DNA of 64,000 nt from Deltaproteobacteria bacterium. Its GTDB lineage: Bacteria; Desulfobacterota; Desulfobaccia; Desulfobaccales; 0-14-0-80-60-11. A model generated the notes under the pieces. That model was not told the DNA's origin. It saw only the letters and a program-made list of their open reading frames with translations, and searched no databases. Positions 39,534 through 49,814 of the stretch are shown here, one piece after another. The DNA lies in NCBI GenBank assembly GCA_021813445.1, contig JAKAKP010000151.1, positions 1 to 64,000 of the forward strand, read 5' to 3'. Position 1 is the first letter of the stretch, and the number at the start of each line of letters is the position of its first letter. The translations under genes were made by a program, and so were the position numbers.

Positions 39534-41018
39534 CTACACCTGGCCCGGGGACAAGTCCCGGGAACCGGGAGTCACCAGGCGCTTAAAGAAGCTGCGTTCG
39601 GCCGCGCTGACGCCCCCCAGGGCCAATAAAGCTCCCCCGTAAACGGCCAATCCCGCCAGGATGGCGACGAAGAGATTGGCCTGCCGCAGCAGGAAAACCG
39701 CCAGGGCCATGATGGCCGCGGCCAGCGCCGGGATGGCGATCAGCCCTGCCAGTTTCCTGAAGCCCAAATACCGGGGCAGCATAAAGCTAAAGAGGATGAC
39801 GCAATATATTCCCTGGGTGGTAAAGATGGCCCAGCAGGCCCCCAGATAAGAAAACCCCCAGATTAACAAAAAGCTGGCGGCCACGTTAATGGCGGCCAGC
39901 GTCCACAGAGAGATCAAAACCAGGCGCTCCCGGTTGCGGGCCACCAACACACTCTGGCCGGCGAAATTCCAGAAGCTGAAAATCAGGCTGATGCCCAGAA
40001 TTTGCAGAGCCGGGATGGAGGGAGCAAAGGCCTCCCGATAAAGAAAGATGATGATGCGATGGGCCAGCAAGGTGGTAATGACCACCAAGGGGGCCGTAAG
40101 AATAAACAGATATTTCAAAGTGAAGCGCAGGGTGCGGACGAAGGCCCCCAGGGACTGGACATAGTATTGGCTCATGGTCGGCAGGAAAGCCCCGGTCACC
40201 GCCGCGGGGATCAGCGTCAAGGCATCGAAGATCCGGAGTGCGGAGGCAAAATACCCCACTTCCACTTTCCCGGCCAGGAAGCTGAGGATCACCACCCCGA
40301 TCTGGTTGCTGAAGTACAGGGCCACCAGGATCCCGGCAAAGGGGACCGCCGCAGCCAGGTGGCGCCAGATGGTCCGCCATTGCCAGCTATGCTGCCCCCG
40401 GATTGCCACCCGGCTGAGAATAAAGAGGCCCAGGATGACGGCCCCGCTAACGCTGGCCAATTGCGTGGAGAGCACCCCTTTCAGCCGGTAACCGGCATAG
40501 AGGAAGGCGATCCCCAGCACCACATTGGCAGACGAGAAGAAGAAGCGTACCATCAGCTCCAACTCGGCTCTCTGATTAGCCCGGAAGAAGGCGTTAGTGA
40601 ATTCCATAAACGAGTGCACCAGGGCAAAGGTTAGCGCCAGAATCAGGACGATGGGATCGTTCCGGGCCCACAAGAGCACGATGAGGGAAAATATCCCCAG
40701 TATAACGACCGAGATTGACCCCTTGATGGCCCCCAGGGCCCAATAGTATGAATAAGTGCCAGCCGGATTCCGGGATACCTCCCGCTGGATCAGATCCTCG
40801 AAGCCGAATTTGGAGGGGATGATGATAAAGTTCGATAACGCCGTGGCAAAAGCGAAAATCCCGAGCGACTCCGCCCCCAAAAAGCGGGCGACAACGACGA
40901 AAAACACGACGCCCAGACCCTTGGCCATCATCTCGATGGTGATTAACAGCAGACTGTTGCGGACGAATCTTTGTGAACTCATTTTTTTCCCAGAGCCAGG
41001 GGGATAATCCCTCCGCAC
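39534..41018 (-). CDS. Oligosaccharide flippase / polysaccharide biosynthesis protein (Wzx-like)
   Basis: FVRNSLLLITIEMMAKGLGVVFFVVVARFLGAESLGIFAFATALSNFIII; about 12-14 TM segments. Confidence 0.88.
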   Translation of the reverse strand: MRRDYPPGSGKKMSSQRFVRNSLLLITIEMMAKGLGVVFFVVVARFLGAESLGIFAFATALSNFIIIPSKFGFEDLIQREVSRNPAGTYSYYWALGAIKGSISVVILGIFSLIVLLWARNDPIVLILALTFALVHSFMEFTNAFFRANQRAELELMVRFFFSSANVVLGIAFLYAGYRLKGVLSTQLASVSGAVILGLFILSRVAIRGQHSWQWRTIWRHLAAAVPFAGILVALYFSNQIGVVILSFLAGKVEVGYFASALRIFDALTLIPAAVTGAFLPTMSQYYVQSLGAFVRTLRFTLKYLFILTAPLVVITTLLAHRIIIFLYREAFAPSIPALQILGISLIFSFWNFAGQSVLVARNRERLVLISLWTLAAINVAASFLLIWGFSYLGACWAIFTTQGIYCVILFSFMLPRYLGFRKLAGLIAIPALAAAIMALAVFLLRQANLFVAILAGLAVYGGALLALGGVSAAERSFFKRLVTPGSRDLSPGQV

Positions 41019-41089
41019 CCGCCGGCCAGTCGCGAATCTGCTTCACAGCGCCTAAATAACGGGTTGCCATGGTTTCCACCCACCTTGAG

Positions 41090-42595
41090 TCAAGCCCCCG
41101 ATCCCTGCGGGACCGCGACCTTTTGGTTTGCTAAAGCCAAGCGGGCGAAACGGCCGATGCTCACTGCCAATCCCAGGATGAACCACATAAGGCGGTTCTG
41201 GGTCCAGATGGTGTAATCCACCTGGGCATGGGCGTAAAAAGCCAAGATACCAAAGAAGAGACCCGTCCCCACGCAATGGAGAAACGGGTCTTGCACCTTC
41301 AGGGCCGGATAAAGCCAGGTCATCACCCTCCACAGCAGGAGGAGGAAGAAACCCAGACCCAGCAGGCCGGTCTCGGCGCCGATGAAGAAAAAGAGATTAT
41401 GGACCGGCGAGTTCCAGGCCGCGACGATCTGCTCCCGGGTAAAGTCATAGGGCGGCGCGGTCACCACAAAGTTATTCAGGCCCGTTCCCAACAAGGGACG
41501 GTGGCTGATGATGTTCGTCGCCACTTCAATCAGGGGCCAGCGGCCGTAAGCGGTGCCTTCCGTCCGGAACAACCCGGTCCGCAGGGGATTGGGAATAATC
41601 AGCAGGAGAGTGGCGCCGATCACGGCTATGGAGAGCACTCCGAAAAAGGCCCGGGTCAGCCCCATTTTTTTCTTCCAGAAAAAGATGGCCAGGAGAAAGA
41701 GGGCCAGGGAGGTGGCCATGATGCCGCCCCGGGAATAGGTCACTCCCAGCCCCAAGACCTCGATGACTATCGCTACCGCCAGCCAAAACTTGAGGCGCCG
41801 GCTCAGGGGATAGAAAAGCAGGCTGAAGCTCAGGGGCACCATCAGATCAAAAAACAGGGCCAGGGAATTGGGATGGCCGATCCAGCCCCCCACCCGGGAG
41901 ACGGCCTCCAGGCCGGCATAGCCGTATAAGGGCTGGGGCCCGGCGCCTCCGCCTCCAAGGAGACTAAAGCCCATGAGGGTGCCGGTGAGTCTCTGGCCGA
42001 TGGCGATGAGGCCCTGGAAAAACGCGAAACATATCATGACGGTGACGATGAGATGCAAATCTTTGCCCTCATTGATCTGGCTGGACATGTAGATGAAGAT
42101 AGCTAGGGAAGTAGCCAGGGCAAAGACGTCAAAAATTGCGAAGAGCGGTTCCTTGGCCACGAACACTGAGCAAGCTGCAACGACGAAAAGCCCGGCCAGG
42201 GCTCCCAACCCCCGGGTGGAAACGGGGCCCGGTATCTTCCAGACCACCCGGTTGGCAATCCAGCTCACATAAAGGGCCGCCAGGGGAATAAAACTGAAAT
42301 GGATGGGGAAGCCAAAGGTGGAGCGGCCAAAAGGCGTCTTGTGATAGTAGATATGCATCCCGATCCAGACGGGCACGGATAAGGTCAGCAGAATCAGGAG
42401 GAGTTCTCTCCGGTTCGGGACGGTTAAAGCTATGGGCCCCATCAGACTGAGGAGAAACAAGAAGATGAACCATTTCCGGGAAAGCTGCGCCGCCACCAGA
42501 AACCCCAAGCCGAGCATCACCCCCAACGCCAGCAGCCAGACCATCTGCGCGGTGGAGGAGAGGGGCATTCTTTTTTCTGAGCTGGGCGCAATCAT
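41090..42595 (-). CDS. O-antigen ligase-like membrane protein (WaaL/Wzy family)
   Basis: GVTYSRGGIMATSLALFLL; RPLLGTGLNNFV; VHNLFFFIGAETGLLGLGFFLLLL. Confidence 0.88.
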   Translation of the reverse strand: MIAPSSEKRMPLSSTAQMVWLLALGVMLGLGFLVAAQLSRKWFIFLFLLSLMGPIALTVPNRRELLLILLTLSVPVWIGMHIYYHKTPFGRSTFGFPIHFSFIPLAALYVSWIANRVVWKIPGPVSTRGLGALAGLFVVAACSVFVAKEPLFAIFDVFALATSLAIFIYMSSQINEGKDLHLIVTVMICFAFFQGLIAIGQRLTGTLMGFSLLGGGGAGPQPLYGYAGLEAVSRVGGWIGHPNSLALFFDLMVPLSFSLLFYPLSRRLKFWLAVAIVIEVLGLGVTYSRGGIMATSLALFLLAIFFWKKKMGLTRAFFGVLSIAVIGATLLLIIPNPLRTGLFRTEGTAYGRWPLIEVATNIISHRPLLGTGLNNFVVTAPPYDFTREQIVAAWNSPVHNLFFFIGAETGLLGLGFFLLLLWRVMTWLYPALKVQDPFLHCVGTGLFFGILAFYAHAQVDYTIWTQNRLMWFILGLAVSIGRFARLALANQKVAVPQGSGA

Positions 42596-42596
42596 C

Positions 42597-44075
42597 TTAA
42601 AGTTCCGGTATGGAAGCTAAAACCTTGAGTTTCTCGCCCTCAAAATAACGATCCACATCCTCAGGATATTTCAAAGAGTCGTCCCAATATTCCAGGAAGA
42701 AGGCCGTGCTGATGCTGATCACCAGGGACAGCACCAGACCCAGGCCCAGGTTGAGGAGCGGTTTGGGGAAATAGGGCCTCAGAGGCACTGCGGCCAGGCT
42801 CAAAATTTTGGCATTCTCCAGACGGGTGTCTGCACTTTTGGCCAGCAGGCTGTCCTGGTATTTTTTCATCAAAATGGACATGATCCCCTGTTTGGTATCG
42901 ATTTCCCGTTCCAGGTTGCTCAAGCCCATCTCCGTGGTGGGCAATTGGGCCAATTCTTCTTTCAAACCCTTCATGGTCTGGCCGATGGCCTGCTCCTCAG
43001 CCTGGAGTTCCCGCAACTTAGCCAGTTCCCGCTCTTGCAGGATATCGACCTGGCCGCGGATCTGGTGCCTAAGCTGAGCTATCTGCTCCCGGGCCGTCTG
43101 CGCCTGGCGGCTGTCCGGAGTGTAGCGCTGCAAGATGGTCTTCAGGGCGAACTGTAGGTTCACCAGCTTGTTTTCCAGGTCTGCCAGCTGGGGATCCTGG
43201 GTCATTTCCGGCAGGGGAATCAGCAAATTGGGCCGGGATTTCCGCAGGTTCTGAATTTTATCCACCTTGGAGCGGATACGGATGATCTCCTTTTGCACGT
43301 TGGTCAGGCCGTTGTCGTAGGTCTCCATTTTTTTCAGGAGGGCTTTGCTCTGTTCGGAATAGGAGACGATCCCGGAGCCTTGCTTCAGGCTCATGAGCTG
43401 TCCTTGCAGGTTCTTCAGGTCCTTTTCCACGCCCGCGATCTGCTCGGCATAAAAAGAACTTTCCGCCCGGTTGATATTGATGGCCAGGTGCTGATGCTGG
43501 TATTCTTCCGCCACCTTGTTCACTATTTTGCTGGCCAGAACCGGATCGCGGCTGCGATAGCGGATGAAAATGATCTGGGAGTCGCTGGCCGGATCGACGA
43601 TGAGATCGGTATGGAGTGCGCTGACCGCGGCTTCGAAGGCCTGTTCCTTGGTCTGAGCGGGGGACAGGCCGATTTGGCTGCTCACAGCCTTGATCCCTTT
43701 CATCACGGCCCGCAGGCCGTCACGGATGGTTCCTGCCACCCCTTCATCCACCACCTTGTGGGGCTGATCCAGCTTCAGCTCCTTGACCACTCGTTCCAGG
43801 ACCGGGCGGCTGCGGATGATCTCCATCTCGGTGTTGAGTTCTTCTTTGGGGTTGATCATCAAGTTGCCTGCCCCTGCAGCTCTTTGGGTAGTTGTCAGCA
43901 AGTCTGGGTAGTTCCGTCCCAAGATCGCCACACTGCTGGAGGCCTGGTAGACCGGAGGCCAGAGCCAGCTTCCCACCAGGATGGTCCCCAGAATGACGAC
44001 ATTGATAAAGATGATCAGATCCGCGCGTCGGCATAAGCTATAAAGCAGGATCCGTCCTGTGGTTTGGGCTTTCAT
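42597..44075 (-). CDS. Wzz/GumC-type polysaccharide chain-length/co-polymerase protein
   Basis: N-terminal TM plus WPPVYQASSSVAILG, long coiled coil, C-terminal AAVPLRPYFPKPLLNLGLGLVLSLVISISTAFFLEYWDDSLK. Confidence 0.9.
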   Translation of the reverse strand: MKAQTTGRILLYSLCRRADLIIFINVVILGTILVGSWLWPPVYQASSSVAILGRNYPDLLTTTQRAAGAGNLMINPKEELNTEMEIIRSRPVLERVVKELKLDQPHKVVDEGVAGTIRDGLRAVMKGIKAVSSQIGLSPAQTKEQAFEAAVSALHTDLIVDPASDSQIIFIRYRSRDPVLASKIVNKVAEEYQHQHLAININRAESSFYAEQIAGVEKDLKNLQGQLMSLKQGSGIVSYSEQSKALLKKMETYDNGLTNVQKEIIRIRSKVDKIQNLRKSRPNLLIPLPEMTQDPQLADLENKLVNLQFALKTILQRYTPDSRQAQTAREQIAQLRHQIRGQVDILQERELAKLRELQAEEQAIGQTMKGLKEELAQLPTTEMGLSNLEREIDTKQGIMSILMKKYQDSLLAKSADTRLENAKILSLAAVPLRPYFPKPLLNLGLGLVLSLVISISTAFFLEYWDDSLKYPEDVDRYFEGEKLKVLASIPEL

Positions 44076-44120
44076 CCTTATCTCCTTGCCGCTGCCTTTT
44101 CTTTCCGGCCCCCGGCCCTC

Positions 44121-44687
44121 CTAATCAATAATGGTATGATAGGGGATGGGTAAAAAATCGGGCCAGGTCGCCCACATCTCCAGCGGGCTGACATTTAAAA
44201 TAAACTGCCGGTCTATTTTTAGGGCCGGCGAAGTTTTGAAATAGATCTGGCAATCCAAGCGGGTGTGGGGCTCCACATCTAGGTAGTCCCGGGAGCCCGG
44301 TTTCAAATTGCGGCTGTAAATGTTGCGGCGGGTGCCGTCCTGATAGAGCAGGTCCACGGACAAATGCCAATTGGCCATCACCAGCGGCGCCTCCACCCAG
44401 ACGTAAACCTGCTTCACATCGCCCAGCAGGACCTGCATGCTAGCATGCTTCCGGTAGAGATGGAGTTGGGGGGACCGGAAGATGCGCACTTCCCGGCGCT
44501 CCCCCTTGCCCACTACTTCGACGGGGGTATAATTGCCCAGGCCATAATCCCCCGAGAGAGCGATGAGCCCGAAGTCCTCCCGCACGGTATTTTTTATCCC
44601 TGCGGGCAGCAACACGTCTTCGCCCCAGGCCGGGGTGAGCAGCAGGGCCAGGAGAACTGCGCCGTTGATGAAGATTTTGCCTAACAT
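44121..44687 (-). CDS. Secreted hypothetical protein of the exopolysaccharide locus
   Basis: Signal-peptide-like MLGKIFINGAVLLALLLTPAWGE; between Wzz-like and Wza-like genes, same strand. Confidence 0.65.
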   Translation of the reverse strand: MLGKIFINGAVLLALLLTPAWGEDVLLPAGIKNTVREDFGLIALSGDYGLGNYTPVEVVGKGERREVRIFRSPQLHLYRKHASMQVLLGDVKQVYVWVEAPLVMANWHLSVDLLYQDGTRRNIYSRNLKPGSRDYLDVEPHTRLDCQIYFKTSPALKIDRQFILNVSPLEMWATWPDFLPIPYHTIID

Positions 44688-44711
44688 GGGTCCATCCTCA
44701 AGAGCAAACGG

Positions 44712-45746
44712 TCACTGAATCAAGGGACCAAATTGTGACGTCCAATAAGCGCCCACCGTACCTTGGGTCTGGATGGGCAGCACATCCCGGATGTATTGTT
44801 TTACCCACAGGTTAAGCTTGGCAATGCCCGTCTTGGGCACCAGGACAACGTCCCCGGCTTTCAAGGTTACGTCATTCTTCAGGCTCTTGCCTTCGCCGGG
44901 AGAGGCCAGGTCGGTGAGGACCCATTCAGCCTGTTCGAACTGCCCCCGGCGCAGCACCACCACCCGGGAGAGATCCGCGGTGTCTTTGGTGCTGCCCGCG
45001 GCCATGATCGCCTGCAGCAGGGTGAGATGGCCTTCAAAGGGTATGGCCTTGGCCTGGTTCACTTCGCCGCCCACAAAGATCCACTGCCCGGCGCTCTTCA
45101 GCAGGGCCACGTGAATGTACTGGGGGGCGTCATGAATCTTCTTGGTGGCCATGTCATAGGGATAGCTGCCGGGGGTGACCCCCACCAGGACGGCGATGTC
45201 CGGCTTGCGGATGTCCTTGGAATATCTTTTCTTCAGAATTTCCCGCAATTCCAGCGGGGTTTTGCCCGCGGCCTGGACCACCCCCACGATGGGCAGGTTG
45301 ATATTGCCGTCCGCACCGATGCGCACGCCGATGTTCAGCTCTGGGTTGTAAACGAAGCGGATATCGAAGTAATCCCCGCCCTTCAACACCTCGCTGTATT
45401 TGGTCTTGGCAATGAATTCCTTATATTTTTTACTGATGGTCTCTTGAATCTCCGGGATGGTCAGGCCGTAAACGAGAACTTCTCCGATGAGGGGGAGGTC
45501 GATTTTGCCGTCCGGGCGCACCAGGGCTGACTTTACGTCCAGCTCGGTATTCAGCGGAAAGGTGATGCTCAGGGTGTCTCCCTTATTCACCCGGTACGGC
45601 TCCGCTTTCACGGGACCCGGCGGCAGAGGCTGCATCTCGGGAAACGCCACCTGCCGCACCCCTGTGCCTTTGCCGCCGGGCGCACAGGCCCACACCGGCA
45701 GCAGCCCCAAAGCCAAAACCACCAGTAAAAAGCGCAAGGTTTTCAT
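44712..45746 (-). CDS. Polysaccharide export outer membrane lipoprotein (Wza-like, SLBB)
   Basis: Lipobox LPVWACAPGG; YRVNKGDTLSITFPLNTELDVKSALVRPDGKIDLPLIGEVLVYGLTIPEIQ; IFVGGEVNQAKAIPFEGHLTLLQAIMAAGS. Confidence 0.93.
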   Translation of the reverse strand: MKTLRFLLVVLALGLLPVWACAPGGKGTGVRQVAFPEMQPLPPGPVKAEPYRVNKGDTLSITFPLNTELDVKSALVRPDGKIDLPLIGEVLVYGLTIPEIQETISKKYKEFIAKTKYSEVLKGGDYFDIRFVYNPELNIGVRIGADGNINLPIVGVVQAAGKTPLELREILKKRYSKDIRKPDIAVLVGVTPGSYPYDMATKKIHDAPQYIHVALLKSAGQWIFVGGEVNQAKAIPFEGHLTLLQAIMAAGSTKDTADLSRVVVLRRGQFEQAEWVLTDLASPGEGKSLKNDVTLKAGDVVLVPKTGIAKLNLWVKQYIRDVLPIQTQGTVGAYWTSQFGPLIQ

Positions 45747-47491
45747 TTGCCTCTTCCCGTCAGGGTCTTGATTAAATCCAAGAACGCCTTTCTTAAGGTC
45801 CGGTATAAAATATTCAGGTCCAAGCCCAGAGAGACATTATGGACATAGTCCAGGTCTTGGCGGATCCACTCGTTGAACTCCAGCTTGGTATGCGCCTCCA
45901 CCTGCCACAGGCCGGTCATCCCCGGTCTGACGGCCATGCGGGCGTCCCGCCATCTCGGGTTATAGCGCATCTCGTCAAGGGACAGGGGACGGGGCCCCAC
46001 CAGACTCATGTCCCCCTTCAAGATATTAAAAAGTTGGGGCAGTTCGTCCAGATTGATATCCCGGAGGAACTTGCCCACCTTGGTAATGCGGGGATCTTGA
46101 GTGATCTTGAACATCGGCCCGTCCACTTCGTTCAACTCCATCAGTTGCAGCTTTTCTTCTTCGGCGTTTTCCACCATGGAGCGGAACTTGAACATGGTAA
46201 ATTGACGCCCCTTTAAACCGGAGCGCTCCTGGCGGAAGATGACCGGCCCGGTTGAGTCCAGCTTTATGGCCAGGGCGATGAATAGCATAAAAGGCGAGGA
46301 GATGAGCAGGAACAGGGTGGAGAGGAAGATATCCAACATCCTCTTGATCTTCAGGTAGAAAGGCCCCGCGGGGGTCTTCCACTCCTGATGCTTCACCGCG
46401 GCCTGGGGGTCGCGGTGGGCAGGTTCCCGGAGGCGGAGGACCTGGCTATCCCCGTTGCCGTTGGCGCTTTTCTGGAGCGCCGTCTCATAGAGGATGGAAC
46501 CGTTTTTGACCAAGGTGCCTTCGCCGACGATGCAGCGGCTCAAGTAGGTGCCCCGGCCGATCTTGGCCTGGTCCAGGATGACGCATTCGTTGATGATGCA
46601 GTTCGGCTCAATTTCGCATCCCTGGCCGATGGCGGTGGGACCGAGGATCAGCGCCTCCGAGCCGATCTTGGTGCCCGGTTTCATCACATAAGGGGGATAA
46701 AGTCTGACTGACGCGTCCAGGGCGGGGGGATTCTTATGGTTCTTGCCGTTGGTGGCATTGACAAAATCCACCCGGCCCAAGAGCACGTCCAGGTTGGCGA
46801 AAAAGTAATCGTCCAGACTGGAGATAGTGCGGGAATAGCCGGCGATTTCCCAGGTAACCGCGGCGCCGCCCTTTTCATAAAGGAGGGGGAAAAGCTGCTC
46901 TTTGAGGTCGAAGTAACCGTCTTGGGGAATATATTCCAGGATTTCCGGCTCAAAGAGATACAAACCCGCGGGCCGCAGCATGCTGCGCCGCTCCTGGGCC
47001 GGGTGAATACGGTGGATGACCTTGACTTCCTGCTGGGCGTCCAGCTCCACCCGCTCCTTTTCCCAGGCCGCCTCCAACACCGGCAGGACCGCGACCGTCG
47101 CCTGGACCTTCTGTTCCTGATGGAAGCTCAACAGGTCCGCCAGGTTGATATCCACCAGCAGCTCGCCGTTGGCCAGCCAGAAGGGTTCTCCCTGCAGTAC
47201 GTCCGCCACTTCCCGCAGAGAGCCGGCGGTGCCGAAATGGGTTTCCCGCACCTGATATTCCATCTCCGGATTATGGAAGGCCAAACGGTCCCGGACCAAC
47301 TCGCCCACTTCGGGTTTGACGCAAAAAATAATCCGCTTCACCCCCACCGCCGCGAAGGCCGTTTCCAGGTAATGGTACAGGGGGCGGTTAGCTATGGGCA
47401 AAAAGGCCTTGGGGCAAGAGGAGATGGAAAAGCCATTGAAATTGGCGATGCCACCCACTAACATGACGGCGGTTTGAGGATGCGTTTTCAT
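45743..47491 (-). CDS. Fusion: degenerate nucleotidyltransferase plus left-handed beta-helix plus C-terminal undecaprenyl-phosphate sugar phosphotransferase
   Basis: N-terminal [28 protein letters not shown]; hexapeptide [32 protein letters not shown]-terminal [58 protein letters not shown]...[11 protein letters not shown]. Confidence 0.9.
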   Translation of the reverse strand: MKTHPQTAVMLVGGIANFNGFSISSCPKAFLPIANRPLYHYLETAFAAVGVKRIIFCVKPEVGELVRDRLAFHNPEMEYQVRETHFGTAGSLREVADVLQGEPFWLANGELLVDINLADLLSFHQEQKVQATVAVLPVLEAAWEKERVELDAQQEVKVIHRIHPAQERRSMLRPAGLYLFEPEILEYIPQDGYFDLKEQLFPLLYEKGGAAVTWEIAGYSRTISSLDDYFFANLDVLLGRVDFVNATNGKNHKNPPALDASVRLYPPYVMKPGTKIGSEALILGPTAIGQGCEIEPNCIINECVILDQAKIGRGTYLSRCIVGEGTLVKNGSILYETALQKSANGNGDSQVLRLREPAHRDPQAAVKHQEWKTPAGPFYLKIKRMLDIFLSTLFLLISSPFMLFIALAIKLDSTGPVIFRQERSGLKGRQFTMFKFRSMVENAEEEKLQLMELNEVDGPMFKITQDPRITKVGKFLRDINLDELPQLFNILKGDMSLVGPRPLSLDEMRYNPRWRDARMAVRPGMTGLWQVEAHTKLEFNEWIRQDLDYVHNVSLGLDLNILYRTLRKAFLDLIKTLTGRGK

Positions 47492-47504
47492 CGGAGTTCC
47501 CATC

Positions 47505-48221
47505 TTATAATTTCTTATAAATCCAATTGGGTATGGGAAAAATCCTGCGGTTAAGCAGGAGATCAATCTTCTTGCAGCCGCCGGCCGTTAATTTGGAAAG
47601 CGCCTGGGACACCACCGGCACCCGCGTTACCCCTGAATAAACCACCACAATGCTCTGATCAACTTGGGAACCATAGAATACCGATTCCGGATACATGTTG
47701 ACCGAGGGACCGTCCACAATCACCAGGGCATAATCCTCTGTCAGCCGGTTCACTATGTTTTTAAATTTGGGGGGCTCCAGATACGCCAAATGATTAGGGG
47801 GAATGATGCCGGGCCCCATCGCGAAGAGCCCGGGCGCGCTCCGTTGGATCACCGCCTTAGGGGCCTCCACCCGTCCGCTGATCAGCTCCCCCAGGCCAAA
47901 GAGGTTCGTCAGCTTTAAGGCCTGGCAGATGCAGGGATGGTGGAAATTGCCATCGATGAGCAGGATGGGGCGGTTGTGTTTCCCGGTTGCGGCTAGAGCC
48001 AAGCCCAAGGCCACGGTGGTGGAGCCTTCCCCCCGGTCCGCAGAGCAGATCAGGACACTTTTAATCGGTGCTTCTCCCGGAAGTAACATGAGGTTGTCGT
48101 AAAAGTTGGCGAAGATTCTCTGGGCTTGGGGAGAATATAATTTTTCCGTATCTAACAGGTCATCGTACATTTTTATTTCCACCCAAGGCATCTTAGGGCC
48201 GGGAAGGGGACAGAGCGGCAC
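47505..48221 (-). CDS. CpsD/CapB-type P-loop ATPase (BY-kinase-like), exopolysaccharide associated
   Basis: SVLICSADRGEGSTTVALGLALAATGKHNRPILLIDGNFHHPCI; YALVIVDGPSVNMYPESVFYGSQVDQSIVVVYSGVTR. The frame extends to an upstream start; the exact start is uncertain. Confidence 0.82.
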   Translation of the reverse strand: MPLCPLPGPKMPWVEIKMYDDLLDTEKLYSPQAQRIFANFYDNLMLLPGEAPIKSVLICSADRGEGSTTVALGLALAATGKHNRPILLIDGNFHHPCICQALKLTNLFGLGELISGRVEAPKAVIQRSAPGLFAMGPGIIPPNHLAYLEPPKFKNIVNRLTEDYALVIVDGPSVNMYPESVFYGSQVDQSIVVVYSGVTRVPVVSQALSKLTAGGCKKIDLLLNRRIFPIPNWIYKKL

Positions 48222-48370
48222 AACTCATGCCTCAGTAGTCCTGTCTCCACCGCCCCCGGACCGCCAACGCCCCTCTCGTAGTGGGTTGATCTGCTCATTT
48301 TCCTGGGAAAATTCCTGCCTGCCATGGCTAGTTACCTTTAATTTTGAGCCAAACTTAACGCAAATGGCTC

Positions 48371-48542
48371 TATCCCACAATCGGTGAGCCCTTGGTTTTA
48401 ATATCAGGGAATCCCTGATTTTTGGCTCCAAGAGCCATTGATCCTTCCTTGCTGGCAATTCTGGGTCACCATATCCCACACTGAGCCTGACCGGCAATCG
48501 GTGGGCCCTTGATTTTGCTGCCAGGGATTCCCTGATTCCCCA
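48371..48542. repeat. Imperfect direct repeat with internal CAGGGAWTCCCTG palindrome in the region upstream of the exopolysaccharide locus
   Basis: ATCGGTGAGCCCTTGGTTTTAATATCAGGGAATCCCTGATT (about 48380) and ATCGGTGGGCCCTTGATTTTGCTGCCAGGGATTCCCTGATT (about 48498). Confidence 0.7.
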
Positions 48543-48815
48543 GATTAAGACAAAATGCGGCACCCCTGCCTTTGCGGCCTCAAAGGGAAAAATCTGATAG
48601 GGGGCATACTCCAGTATCGCCCCGCAACGACCTTATCGGGCCTCTTTCTTGATAGCTTAAGCGCAGGTGAAAGTTTAACGAATTTCAGGACCTTTTATAC
48701 TTCGAGGTGATTGCTGCTTATCACCAGAGGGAGGCTGGTGACCAGAACCCCGGCGTATCGGCTGGTTCAGGAACTGGACCTTCCACTGCAGACCCCATTT
48801 TGCCTTTTCTTTTCC

Positions 48816-49814
48816 TTAACTGGGCTGGGAAAAAACCAGGTACATTTCGCTGCCATTGCTTTCTTTTTTCCGGCGGCGCCATTCCTCTTCGGCTCTTTCC
48901 CTGATATAGGCGTCGAAGGGATGAGATAGAGGATAAAAGATTAAAGAGGCAGTATATAATAAATTATTTTTCCAATTATTTATTCTTTTTGACTTAAGAC
49001 GATTCATTATATTAATAGGCATCCTTAACAGGTTCAGAAATACTAATAATGCTCCGATTTTTAATATTTTGATTTTGGCCTCCAAATCTTTACCATAAAA
49101 TGGATTAGCCATTTTCAAAGCGGTTAAAGGGTTTGCTTCCGAAATCCATCTCAAGGCTCCATAATATTGCTCTGAATAATAATCCTTAATTAAAGCAAAT
49201 TTTTCTTTTGAAAAGATTTTACTCAGTTGGGTAGTTGTCAATCTGCGGACATGTCCCTTGTCTTCAAAAAAGAAGACCCCACCTTTATCAGGATTAACCC
49301 CATCTTTTCTAAGCATGCATAAGTTATATTCTAAGCTGCCTTTATTTCCACAGGGTAAAATGTGCAGCATTGTTGAAGCAGGTTTCATGTAGTCAGCGAT
49401 TTCTTCGGCCACTTTTTCAATGTCGTACACATGCTCCAGTACATGATGAGTAAATAAAAAATCGAATTTTTTCCCATTATAGCTCGCATCGCCGGAATGG
49501 AAAAAAAGACATTCTTTATATCGTTCCTTTGCTATATCAATGGCTGCCTGACTCAGATCCATGCCGTATACTTGATAATTAGGCAATGCTTGTCTGATTA
49601 TGTCGGTAAATACGCCGTTGCCACAGCCAAAATCCAGGGCTTCCCCCCTTTCTGGCAAATCTAACTCTTTAATCAGGTCAAATATCCGCTTCTTTTTCCA
49701 ATCTTGCCAATAATCATCCATATAGGCAAAACTTCCGGCCTCAGAATACCTAACATCATAATATTTCTCCGATTCTTCTTTGTTACGGAGATTAGAGTTT
49801 GTTTCGGCACACAT
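48816..49814 (-). CDS. Class I SAM-dependent methyltransferase, AT-rich
   Basis: ALDFGCGNGVFTDIIRQALPNYQVYGMDLSQAAIDIAKERY...FLFTHHVLEHVYDIEKVAEEI. Confidence 0.87.
   Translation of the reverse strand: MCAETNSNLRNKEESEKYYDVRYSEAGSFAYMDDYWQDWKKKRIFDLIKELDLPERGEALDFGCGNGVFTDIIRQALPNYQVYGMDLSQAAIDIAKERYKECLFFHSGDASYNGKKFDFLFTHHVLEHVYDIEKVAEEIADYMKPASTMLHILPCGNKGSLEYNLCMLRKDGVNPDKGGVFFFEDKGHVRRLTTTQLSKIFSKEKFALIKDYYSEQYYGALRWISEANPLTALKMANPFYGKDLEAKIKILKIGALLVFLNLLRMPINIMNRLKSKRINNWKNNLLYTASLIFYPLSHPFDAYIRERAEEEWRRRKKESNGSEMYLVFSQPS

Noticed and set aside
48225-48563. 112-aa minus-strand ORF upstream of the exopolysaccharide locus
   Set aside because: It consists of the translated direct repeat (RAHRLPVRL/RAHRLWDRA); better explained as leader or repeat sequence.
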